Notes under the pieces: generated by a model
The model's input: only the letters and a program-made list of their open reading frames with translations
Databases searched by the model: none
What the model was told of the DNA's origin: nothing
Translations under genes and position numbers: made by a program
Origin: Powellomyces hirtus
Taxonomy: Eukaryota; Chytridiomycota; Chytridiomycetes; Spizellomycetales; Powellomycetaceae
DNA: 64,000 bases
Assembly: GCA_025526995.1 (NCBI GenBank)
Contig: JAHLKG010000012.1
Coordinates: 248,001 to 312,000, forward strand
Direction: 5' to 3'
Part shown: piece by piece, positions 46,726 through 55,916 of the stretch
Position numbering within the stretch: position 1 is the stretch's first letter
Layout of the letters: every line of letters starts with the position of its first letter

Positions 46726-47166
46726 ATGCCACAAAACGGTCGAGCTCCGAAGTGTCCCGTTTGTCTTTTTCAAGATGCCGAATTCTGTGGGGACTGCGGG
46801 CACCTGCTGTGCTTCCGGTGTTTGAAGTACATTTGGGTGACACCTGACGACGCCGCACGCAGATGTGTTATCTGCAGGTGAGGAAGGAGCCCCGTTGTGC
46901 TGGTTTCAGGGTACTGATATCTCGCATTGCACAGAAAAGAGTGGATTAACCTCTTTGAAGGGGAAGTAACGAGAAGGCGGTGTGACAGGTGTTACAAAAG
47001 AAAAGACTGTCGGACGCCGCACGCCTGTGGAGAAAGAAACCCCTGTTTTCTGTGTGAGAGCTGTTCACGGGGTCTGGTGCATCGAAGTGGAGAGATACGT
47101 TGCCCGAAATGCAACAAGTCGGACCGTCGATTGAGATGGTGGTTGCGGCGGGTGTATTTCAACTAG
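46726..47166 (+). CDS. RING-finger gene carried antisense inside the copia element
   Basis: Two exons, 46726-46877 and 46935-47166, join in phase across a 57-bp GT-AG intron (gtgagg ... tgcacag) and encode an intact 127-aa protein. The N-terminal half is a C3HC4 RING: CPVC, then CGDCGHLLCFRCL, then CVIC, which suggests an E3 ubiquitin ligase activity. The second half has a further Cys/His cluster (CDRCYKRKDC, HACGERNPCFLCESC, RCPKCNKSDRR) and a basic Trp-rich tail (WWLRRVYFN). It lies between the end of pol (stop at 47185) and the 3' LTR, opposite to the element. Because it is antisense, its intron is not spliced from the genomic RNA of the element and can be kept through transposition. Its intact frame contrasts with the broken gag-pol. 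I do not recognise a named family beyond the RING. Confidence 0.82.
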
Positions 47167-47184
47167 ACTTATAACGGGTGTATA

Positions 47185-50100
47185 TCAATGAGATTTGGCG
47201 TAATCTGATTTCGTTCGGAGTCCAGTTCGGTGTCGCAGATCATCAAGTAATGGGCGAGGTAGCAGTTTCGTCAGGGCGTCAGCCAGCATGAGCTTGGACT
47301 CAATGTACTGTAGGTGAATGCGCTCGTTACCGACGAGGTCTCGCAGGAAGTGATAACGGACATCAATGTGTTTGGTTCGTTGGTGATGCGTCGGATTGGC
47401 GGCAAGCTTGATAGCAGCCTGATTGTCCTTATGGATGAGAACTGCTGTCTGCTCCGTTGCTGACAGTTCGGATAGGAGACCCTGGATCCAGAGTGCTTCC
47501 TTTGCACATTCCGCGAGTGCAATGTATTCTGCTTCTGCTGTGGATAGCGCCGTTGATTTTTGACGTTGAGATTTCCATGAAATAGCAGCTCCGTTGAGCA
47601 TGAATACATAGCCGGAGGTTGAGCGACGCGTGTCCGTACAGCGTGCGTAGTCGGCATCCGAATATCCGACAATATCTCCCCCATCTTGGAAGACAAGAGA
47701 GAGATCACTGGTTGTGTTTGCGTATGCGCAAACTTTCTTTGCGGCCGTCATGTGTGTGGCCGTCAGTGCTGCCAGAAACTGAGATAAACGGGAAACTGAG
47801 TAGGCCAGGTCAGGGCAAGTCCCTAACATCAGATACATTAGTGTTCCAATGATCGACTGATATTCCTTGATTCCTGATGCGTCGAGGGTGTCGGCTCCAT
47901 CGTGCGCGTTTAGATGTAAGGTCGGGTCCATCGGGATGTGATGCGGCCGCATGCCGTTAAGGTTAAACTTGTCGATCATGTCTTTGATGTACTTCTGTTG
48001 GCCAATGGTAATGCATCGCTTTGGCCGGTCGCGCGTAATCTGAAGACCGAGAAGGAAAGAGATCTCCCCCATGTCCTCCATCTTGAAGCGTTCGGCAAGC
48101 GCGGATTTGAGAGCAAGCAGGTCATCGAGGTTTGATGCGAAAATCGTGAGATCATCCACGTAGACGGCAACAATCAGGATCCTTGTGTTGTCAGTCCGCT
48201 TAAGGTAGAGCACGGTGCCGAGTTCTGATACTGAGAACCCGAGCTGTTAAAGAAAGGAGTCGAGAACCTTGTTCCATAGGCGCGGCGATTGTTTAAGGCC
48301 GTAAAGGGAACGGCGTAGTTTGAAGACGTCGTCAGCGACGCCGGCTGGGAGCCGCATCCAGATTTCTACGTTGAGATCTCCGTTGAGAAATGCGGTGACG
48401 ACATCCATCTGATGGACGTGAAGGTTGAGCTTAGCGGCAAGCGCGAGTAGCGCCCGCAAGGTGTTAAACTTGACGACGGGCGCATATGTTTCGTTGAAGT
48501 CAATGCCTTCACGCTGCGTGAAGCCTCGGGCAACGAGGCGGGCTTTGAACTTCTTGATGGAACCAGCGGCGTTGCGTTTGACTTTGAAGACCCATTTGGA
48601 ATCAACAAGGTGAGTGCCAGACGGTGTTTGCGTGGTGTCCGTGTCCCACGTCTTGTTAGTGCGGTGAGATGAGAGTTCAGCGTCGATCGCTTGTTTCCAC
48701 TCTTTCGCATACGGCGAGTTGATTGCCGCCTGGTAAGTGGCGGGCTTGTCAATGTCAGTGCTGCATGCGGCATGCAGTTCGGCGATTACGGGTGTGCCGT
48801 CATCTTCGATTCCGGTGAATCGCGTCAGGGCCTCTGAATCCTTGACGTTGTCGAGGGGTTCCCATGTTGGTTCGTCGTAGCCAAGCCACTTGACCAGGAA
48901 TTCCTCTCCCCCTTCGCCGTTGCGAGAGAGTAAGATGCGCTCAACCACATATTCAGGAGTGGTGTCGCTCTGAGCGACAGGGCTGACGTAATCAGCCTCG
49001 TTAATTGTGACGTCTCGTGCATCGATGATCGAATCCGTCGATGCATCGTAAAGGCGATAGTTGCCTTGTTTAGTGGGGTGATATCCCACTAGTCGGAACG
49101 GTCCGACAGCGCGAGCTCCGAGCTTGCGGTGTGTGCGACGGCGCACAGGTTGATGCATATAGGGCATGCTCCAGATGGTGCGGAGGTTCGATACATCGGC
49201 AGGGGTCCCAAACCAATGTTGGTATGGGGTCTCTCCGTTGAGAGACGTTGATGGCATCCGTTGACGCAGGTAGTTGACGGCCATAGCGAGTTCTCCCCAA
49301 AGTTTGAAAGGAGCGCGGCTGTCATGAAGAATCGCTCGGACCTGGTCCATGAGCGTACGGTTGAACCGTTCAGCAATGCCATTTTGCTGAGAGGAGTACG
49401 GGTGAGTAGGGTTTAACGTGATCCCATCGGCGAGCAGCTCAGCCTGCAGGGGATAGTACTCGCCACCGTTATCGCAGCGCAGCTCCTTGATCTTGGAGTC
49501 AAGATGACATTCCGCGTGTGCGTGATAGTTTTGCCAATAATTGATGGTTTGATCTTTGGTCTTGAGGAGGTAGATGATGGAATACCGTGTGTATTTGTCA
49601 ATGAACATGAGGATGTAGCGGGCACCGCAGAGAGAGAGAAGGCTGGGGCCCATGTCGAGGATGTCCAAATGTATGCAATCAAGAGGTTTGGTTGCAGGTT
49701 GAGGGTTTTGCCCATCAAAGCGCAGCCTGGTAGATTTATCAAGAGAGCAGCCGGAGCACAACACGTGCTCCAGTTTGACGTTGTTTGGCAGATCAAGAGA
49801 ATAGATCAGATTTGCAGCTTGAAGCGCTTGTTGTCCGATGTGCCCAAAGCGTTGATGCCATAGTTTATAGACATTGCGGTCCTTTGTTTTGCAGCTTCGG
49901 TTGCAAAAGCAGCGGCGGTGGTTTCAACATAACCATCGATAAATGGCAGGTTTCCGTTGTGGCGGAGCGGTAGGATAACGCGGCTGTTCTTTAAGATGGA
50001 GGAACCGTTAGTTGAGAACGTGATTTCGTAACCGTCCCAGTTCAGTGGCGATGTGGAAACCAAGTTGCGGCTCGCTTCAGGTACGTAGAGCACGTCGACG

Positions 50101-51479
50101 CAGACAACGGCTTCGTCCGTGTCGTTATTGCTGATGGTGAGTGTGCCTGCTTTGTGAGCGGTAAGGTTTTCGCCGTTTGCGACGCTGATTTGGACTGCCG
50201 GGATGGGTCGCAGGTCAGTAAGGAGAATAGCGTCCTTGATAATGTGGTGCGTTGCGCAAGAATCAAGGGCAATTGAATGCGAGGACCTGCGGTTAGTTGC
50301 CAAAACAAGGTTTGCTTCGGCAGCAGGTTCTTGCTGATGTTGTTTAAGGAGCTTGCGCGCGTCCTTCATTTTCGGGCAGTCCTTCATCCAATGACCGGTT
50401 TGTTTGCAGAGGAGGCAGGGAGATCCTGGAACTGAGCGGCGGCGTTGTTTTTTCCACGATTTTCGGGGCGCGTGTTCATTGGTGTTGGCGTCCGAATTGC
50501 CATGCATCACATGGGCTTCAATGTGAGACTCGGTTTTGGGCACACGAGCGCCCCGTTCTGAGGTAAGCTGTTCCTGTCGGATTGCAGCTTCCTGCATGGC
50601 GTCCAGATCCAAGAGATCCTTTGAGATGATGGCTGAGTAGATAGGACGCTTGAGTCCCTTGAGATAGCGATGCTCGATTTCTCCTTTGTTCATGTCGGGA
50701 ATCTGCATGACGAGTTTGTTGAACGCATTGTTGTATGCAATAACCGACGTGGTCTGTGAAAGATCATCCAGTTTATCACGGATCATCGAGCTGAACGCTG
50801 GTGGTGTAAACCTCAGGCATAGTGTTGTTTTGAGAAGGTTCCACATTTGAGGAGCGGTCCCTTGGCTTTTCTGGGTCCTCCACCAGATGTGAGCGGTAGA
50901 TGTGAGTTTGCTTACCGCCATTTTTGCTTCGAGAAGTGGCGGAAGGTATGCAACCTCGAAAAAATCGTCCAGTTTTGCAATGAATTCGAGAAGTAATTGC
51001 GGGCTACTCATATCGCCATCGAAGTTGGGAACTTGTTTAAGGAGCTCCTTTGCGACGGAATTCATTGAGGACAACGTGGGAGAAGAATTCTCTGATGATC
51101 GAGAGTGTGGGCGGTCCTCCGGGAAGACATGAGGGTTTACAGCGGCGGCCGTCTGCATTTGCATTTGTGCGAAGGTAGAAATCATCTTTTCCATCATCTC
51201 TCGTTGGGATTCAGCCGCAAGGTGCTGAGACTCCCTTTGTGACTCGGCGGCGAGTCGCTGCGATTCCAGCAGCATGCGTTCCTGCATTTCGGCGATAATG
51301 TGTTGGGATTCCAACAGCGCCTTCTCCAAATACTCCTTGGTGACGATCTTGTCGTCAGGTCAAGCGGCTCGACTCTTGTCGTCCTCACTGTGAGGACCCT
51401 CATCTGCAGAATCCTGCGTCGGCGCAGGGGCAGTGTTTGTTCCGGACCTGGTCCGAATGGGGCTACGGGACAATGGCAT
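47185..51479 (-). pseudogene. Copia gag-pol polyprotein, broken by two stops and a frameshift
   Basis: Reading from the ATG at 51479: coiled Gln/Glu-rich gag (ESQRLAAESQRE repeats), zinc knuckle CLLCKQTGHWMKDC, protease with DSCATHHI, pre-integrase block LWHQRFGHIGQQAL, integrase zinc site, D,D,E residues in HLDILDMGP, RCDNGGEY and NGIAERFNRT, a chromodomain, reverse transcriptase (ALLALAAKLNLHVHQMDVV; YVDDLTIFAS) and RNase H with the copia KHIDVRYHFLRD block. Lesions: TGA at 51360-51362 near the start, a frameshift near 49888 just before the pre-integrase block, and TAA at 48247-48249 within reverse transcriptase. The frameshift could be programmed, but copia elements usually use one frame. 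Confidence 0.92.
48811..48954 (-). other. Chromodomain within copia pol
   Basis: In the same open frame as integrase and reverse transcriptase stands EYVVERILLSRNGEGGEEFL followed by VKWLGYDEPTWEPLDNV. It has the chromodomain core: Y-x-V-E-x-I-L, F/Y-L-V-K-W-x-G-Y and T-W-E-P, with aromatic cage positions Tyr, Trp and Trp kept. It sits about 110 residues after the integrase Glu and before the reverse transcriptase opening (WKQAIDAEL). Confidence 0.9.
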
Positions 51480-51546
51480 GATTGAGTATTGAACAACATG
51501 AAGAAGGATGCAGGATGCTTGTCGTTTTAAGCGTTGAGCGGGCTGA

Positions 51547-51560
51547 CAGGGCTCATAACC
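51547..51560 (-). other. Copia primer-binding site for a half initiator tRNA-Met
   Basis: Directly inside the 5' LTR the element strand reads GGTTATGAGCCCTG. This is the exact complement of CAGGGCTCATAACC, the anticodon stem-loop of eukaryotic initiator tRNA-Met, and not of a tRNA 3' end. Drosophila copia and yeast Ty5 prime from such a cleaved half tRNA. Confidence 0.8.
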
Positions 51561-51817
51561 TGTTGTGCGTAGGTCCGGTTGAGGTGTAGTGCAACAGAGG
51601 AAAGCTAGCTCGACACTCTCAATGACAATGGGATGATTGTGTTGTTGTTAAGTGTAAACGATGGGTGAAAGAGATCTACACTACAAAGAAGAAAGGTGGC
51701 TGTGCAGGCTATCTAAGCATTCGCGGTCAGATGAAGTACCATTGCGCAGCGGGGGTCACGTGGAGTCTTGGAGCGCTGTCGATTTGACAGGTTTATCTCA
51801 AAAGTCCAATCTTAACA
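51561..51817 (-). repeat. Copia 5' LTR (right)
   Basis: 257 bp, two differences from the left LTR, followed by the GAAAA target duplication at 51818-51822. Transcription of the element on the minus strand starts in this copy. Confidence 0.95.
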
Positions 51818-51822
51818 GAAAA

Positions 51823-52590
51823 TGAGCGGGTTTATGGGACTGCAGTGTTTTCCGCATCATAGAAGTTCATGACGTGGCAGTTGAGATGCTCGATATAAGC
51901 AGTGGAGTTGATGCCCTTGGTTTGCTTCTCCTTTGAGCCAGCAGTCTGAATGATTTTTGTGATTTCGTTAAGCGGTCTGGTATTGTTTCCTACAAAACAA
52001 CCCCAGAACATGACTGACCTTCCCTTGTGTAAAATATGATGAATGTTGCACTCATCATACCTTTGCCTTCGTCCCCGCAGCACCCGCTTTGCGTACCGAC
52101 CTCCAATCATAATTGAAGTCTCGTCAGTCCACATAACACATTGCCACTGGTTGAGGGTCCAATTGACGTGAGCTTGAGCATAGGCAAGTCAATTGAGATG
52201 ATGGGTGGCATTGAGAGTGGGCTTGTGAGCAGCCCAGCAACTTGAATAGTTGAGATAGACAAGCAAGTAGCGTCAGAGGGTTTTTTTGTGGAGGTGCTGT
52301 CCTGTGGTCAAAAACCAACAATGCACCATGGTTGTCATATCCAACCAGCGGTTAGTGTTTGCAAAAGCTCTCAGTACCTCTACCTCTCGCGCAGAATTTC
52401 CAAGTTTACGGGGGTGCCCAGTCTGCTTCCTGCTCGCGACGGTTTTCTCTTCCTGCCAACGCTTCCAGGTCTTTTGAATGGCGCTTTGGGAAACCCCTTG
52501 AAGTGCCATTATCTTGGTGATGGTGATGCCAGCCTCCTTGAGAGCAATGATGGCAGCTCGTTTCTTTGAGGTCAGGTTTTTATTGAACAT
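51823..52590 (-). pseudogene. Tc1-like transposase, N-terminal and first catalytic part
   Basis: From an ATG at 52590 the minus strand encodes a helix-turn-helix (LTSKKRAAIIALKEAGITIT then SQSAIQKTWKRW) and later VNWTLNQWQCVMWTDETSIM with the first catalytic Asp, then SVMFWGCFVGN. Two in-frame TGA codons (about 52273 and 52190) and a TAA near the copia junction (about 51836) break it. All are in the same frame, so decay has been mostly by point change. Confidence 0.85.
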
Positions 52591-52727
52591 GCTGCCGAGA
52601 AGATTGCGGGAATGCGGGAATGCAGGAAGGAATGGTCGCAGCGTGTCTGGACAGAAGCCGGCTGGCAAAGGACGCCAACCAACAGTTACACAAGGGAGAG
52701 GCTCCACATTTTTGCCCACTGACTGTA

Positions 52728-54223
52728 CATAGGTTTAATGCCTCCAGTGTCCTGCATTGCCTAGTCTGAAAGTAGGCCTTATGTGATTCCTCTTGGTCTG
52801 TAGAATTCTGTCTTAAGGAGAAATTGACAAGTTTACTGCTGTTTAAGCAACTTGAAAATAATATACTGCTCAAAGCTGCAATCGGTACATTGTCTCCATT
52901 CTTATTGTAGTCACTACTAATCATTTCACACTACATTTTAGAAGCTGCAACAGAAATTGCAAATTTCTCTGACTTACTGTCAATTGCCCATACTATTGGA
53001 GTGAGAGTTGCAAGTGGGTGTGCTGGAGGGTAAATCGCTAGACGGCCAGACGTAAATGTGCAGGTAGCAAAGAGGAAAATGTAGTGTATTGCCAATAGTA
53101 TAACTAGTCTCTCCTAAATCTCTTTCAGAGCAGGAGCGGGAGTAAAAAGCCCTGGGCTTAAGAGCAAAAAGGGAAAAAACAACAGCGGCTCTAGAACAAA
53201 AAGAAATGAAGGAGTTGTGCAAACGAAAGGAACGCAAAGGGCCTAATGTCATAATGCAAGGAGAACAATGGAAGCCTAGTGGAGGCTGTGCCACCAAAGA
53301 TGCGTGATGATAGAGGACTAATTATGGAACTGTGTGTCACTTAAGACGAGTTGGTGGCACAGCACATAGATAGCAGAGTGATGGAAATGGCCATGCGCCA
53401 TTCTAAGTTGCGTGGATGGCACAGTACAATGGTGTCCAAAGCAGAAGAACAAAAGCCAAGGAATAAAGGCTTCTGAGTTACCAGTTGGAGCTTTTTGGTA
53501 TCCTAACACACTCCCTCCAAGGAGCAAAGGTAGGGAAAAAGTAATTGGAACTGCCAAAAGTCAAGATAACCTTTGTTGGCTGGATGGTTGACAGTTAGTG
53601 CACTGAGCTGATGCAGAGATGCAATTACTGAAGCTTTTGATTGAATTTTTGCTAGCTGTAATTGAAGGGCTGGATGAATTTTCCAGAATTCTGAAGGTAG
53701 CAGAGATGTCAGGGACTTGTCCTTTAATTCCACGTCCTGTTGCAAGCAAAACCATAATCCAGTTCTGGGTATCAAGTGGGGTGCGGAACTAGTGGAGGAT
53801 CCAGTTGAAATTGCATCCGGATCCAGAGCTTGTAACAAGAGGAGATCACCTTCACTAAGTCTTTTGCCAAAAGAAAAATTGAACTGTGTGACAAAAACTG
53901 ATAGAAGGTGATGGAAGAATGATCCCCAGACATTCTCGGATATAAAAAGAGGAAGAGGCACTGACACCCCCTCCAAAAAAGTCTTGAGGAAATCGAAAGT
54001 CCATTTTAAGACAAAAATGGAAAATCAGAAAATCAACCAAGTCAACATGACCAAGCCCAACACTTTCAAAAAACAACGGAAACAAGGCAGAGTCAAGAAG
54101 AAGATCAAGACCCTTAGACTACAGAAACAAAACGGATTGAAACGGGACCACAAGTCAAGTTCTGATTAGGAAAATGAATATTGAATTGAAAATTCTGATT
54201 CTGGTGCTGACTGATAACAAAAC
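52728..54223. other. AT-rich gap between transposons, no gene seen
   Basis: About 1.5 kb between the Tc1 right end and the gypsy 3' LTR. Long minus-strand frames (for example 53503-53976) are hydrophobic and low-complexity without family features; the complementary strand is Lys-rich near 53960-54160. I would treat it as decayed repeat DNA. Confidence 0.45.
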
Positions 54224-54498
54224 TGCAATAATACTAGGTCCAATGCCAGAGTCTAGTCTTCTATTCGGGAATTCCCTATCTTTAATTCTACTGTCCGATC
54301 TCTCCTTCCTAAATGCGCCCTCGTCGGAGCATTCCTACTTTTCTTCTAGGCCGCGGAGCGGCCCTGGTCACGTGATGGCCATCCGTGGCCATCCCTGAGG
54401 TCTAGTACCCTTCGGGATGCTGACGCTAGCATCCATCTCACGCGGGACCCTTCCCGACGCGTGTCTAGGCTTAGGCTGGTGAGCCACGCCTCATTACA
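54224..54498 (-). repeat. Gypsy 3' LTR
   Basis: 275 bp. On the element strand it begins TGTAATGAGG and ends in TATTATTGCA. It differs from the LTR at 62621-62895 at only about six positions by eye, but from the 5' LTR of its own element at dozens. Confidence 0.92.
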
Positions 54499-54846
54499 CC
54501 CCCCTTAGATTCACGACTATCTCTTAGGCTTGAATCTCTTCAGCGAGGCGAAGCTTGCCTAAGCCGGGCGGTGGCGGGTTAACGGATGCTGACGTGGTTG
54601 TGGGAAGATGAGGCTGGGGGGGGGGCGGCCCTGGCGCGGGTCGCGTCGTGGTAGTCTCCGACGGGTAGTCTCCGCCCTTCGTGGTGCGCAAAATGGTCGG
54701 AAAGTCTATTTCTCTCTTCGCAGGGGCGCTAGATGAATCACGAGTAGCTTCCTCCATGCGGATTTCGATAAGTGACATCTGCTGCGCTCCGTAGGGGATG
54801 AAACACTAACACCTGAATTTCTGAGCGTTCCCAAGCAGGTCGAGCC

Positions 54847-54854
54847 TTTAAAAG
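54847..54854 (+). promoter_or_regulatory. Possible TATA-like element of the antisense gene
   Basis: TTTAAAAG lies about 107 bp before the ATG at 54961, in a region outside the LTR, so the antisense gene may have its own core promoter. Confidence 0.35.
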
Positions 54855-54960
54855 GTACTGCCCGTTAAATCTCCCCCCCTCTCGCTCTTCTTTCCTTTGT
54901 AGCCCGACACATCCACACATCACACACATGCACATACATACATACATACATACAAACAAC

Positions 54961-55699
54961 ATGGCCGACGTCGCCAACAACTCTCCTCTCCCCTCCGACA
55001 CCACCACTGCAGGCACGCGCCGGCCCACCCAACAACTCGCAAAGGGCGCGACCAAGCGGGCCCAGCCCGCCCGGGTAAGTAGGGGTCGGTGCTCATCCTC
55101 GGCTGTGGCAACTCGTCTCATGTTCCCCGTCTTCCCTTGTTGTCTCCAGGACCCCTCGGTCCATGAAAAGTCCACCCCCGAGAGGTCGGCCGACTTGCCC
55201 GCCTGCTGGGAGTGCCGCCACTTCCGCAAGAGCAAGATGTTTATGTCTGAATGCCACCATCTGGTGTACCGGCCCTGCATTGTGGCGGCGGCCGACAACA
55301 CGGTATGTTCCCCTTTGCTGAGAGGCGGCCTGATGTCTTCCTAACGGTATAGTTCCCCTGTTCCTTTGCTTTCCAGAACGACGGCCCTCAGGGCCAGTTG
55401 ACGTGCGGTGCCCCCCACTGCGACCGGGTCCTCTTCTTTGCGGCCATCCCCGCCGGGTGCCAGTTCGCTGGCTGCAACCATGTCAGAGCGGACCTCTGCA
55501 TGTTTCCATGCAACCATCTCCACTGCATGGGCCACGTCCGCGCGTAAGTAGTACTCTTCGGCCTGCTGCTGTCTTACCTGACTAACTCAGCTCTCTTTGC
55601 AGCGAGATGAACGTGGCAAATTACACCCCACTCCGGTGCGGGTTGGGCGACCGGTGCCACGGCAACCGGTGCCAATTCTCCTTCACCAAGATTGGTTGA
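54961..55699 (+). CDS. Four-exon cysteine-rich gene carried antisense inside the gypsy element
   Basis: Four exons, 54961-55074, 55150-55302, 55377-55543 and 55603-55699, join in phase (introns 75, 74 and 59 bp, all GT-AG; the last has a CTAAC branch site) and encode an intact 176-aa protein. The N-terminus is disordered (MADVANNSPLPSDTTTAG, then QLAKGATKRAQPAR). The rest is a series of Cys/His clusters: CWECRHFRKSKMFMSECHH, CGAPHC, AGCQFAGCNHVRADLC, FPCNHLHCMGHV and CGLGDRCHGNRC. The number and spacing suggest two or three bound zinc ions; no named family is recognised. It sits between pol and the 3' LTR and runs against the element. Its frame and splice sites are intact, unlike gag and pol. 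Confidence 0.8.
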
Positions 55700-55916
55700 T
55701 TAGTTCTCCCCCCCCTCCTTCTTGTACATACTTTCACTTGTTGTCTGTTGCTCCTTCGGGGCCTGGCCTTCGGCCCGTATAATCAAATTCAGTACCACAA
55801 TCTCATCGCTGTACTTGCCTTCTCATCGCTGTGCTCCTTTGAGCCTTGTAGCATTTCGTATGCGTCTGCTGTGTCCAATGTCACTAGGCTTCCTCCCGGC
55901 TATGGTGCTCATGGTA

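Larger units (their letters stand above)
46445..51817 (-). mobile_element. Ty1/copia LTR retrotransposon with antisense RING gene
   Basis: Full-length 5,373-bp element coded on the minus strand, inserted in the Tc1 transposase. LTRs at 46445-46701 and 51561-51817 (257 bp, TGTTG...CAACA) differ at only two positions. Element order 5' to 3' (right to left): LTR, half-tRNA primer site, gag with zinc knuckle, protease, integrase, chromodomain, reverse transcriptase, RNase H, antisense RING gene, polypurine tract, LTR. The order integrase before reverse transcriptase defines it as copia. Two in-frame stops and one frameshift make it non-autonomous. Confidence 0.95.
44808..52725 (-). mobile_element. 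Tc1/mariner-like DNA transposon, inactive, split by a copia element
   Basis: Terminal inverted repeats of 26 bp with one mismatch lie at 44808-44833 and 52700-52725 (CAGTC(G/A)GTGGGCAAAAAT then GTGGAGCC), each flanked by TA (44806-44807, 52726-52727), the target duplication of this superfamily. Without the copia insertion the element is about 2.5 kb, long for the family because of a subterminal repeat array at its left end. The transposase reads on the minus strand and is interrupted by stops and by the copia element. Confidence 0.85.

Noticed and set aside
51547..51560. tRNA-Met gene fragment
   Set aside because: Only the anticodon stem-loop complement is present and it abuts the LTR, so it is a primer-binding site and not a tRNA gene.
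53503..53976. 157-codon minus-strand hydrophobic frame
   Set aside because: No start context, no recognised family and surrounded by decayed repeat DNA; both strands look equally non-coding.
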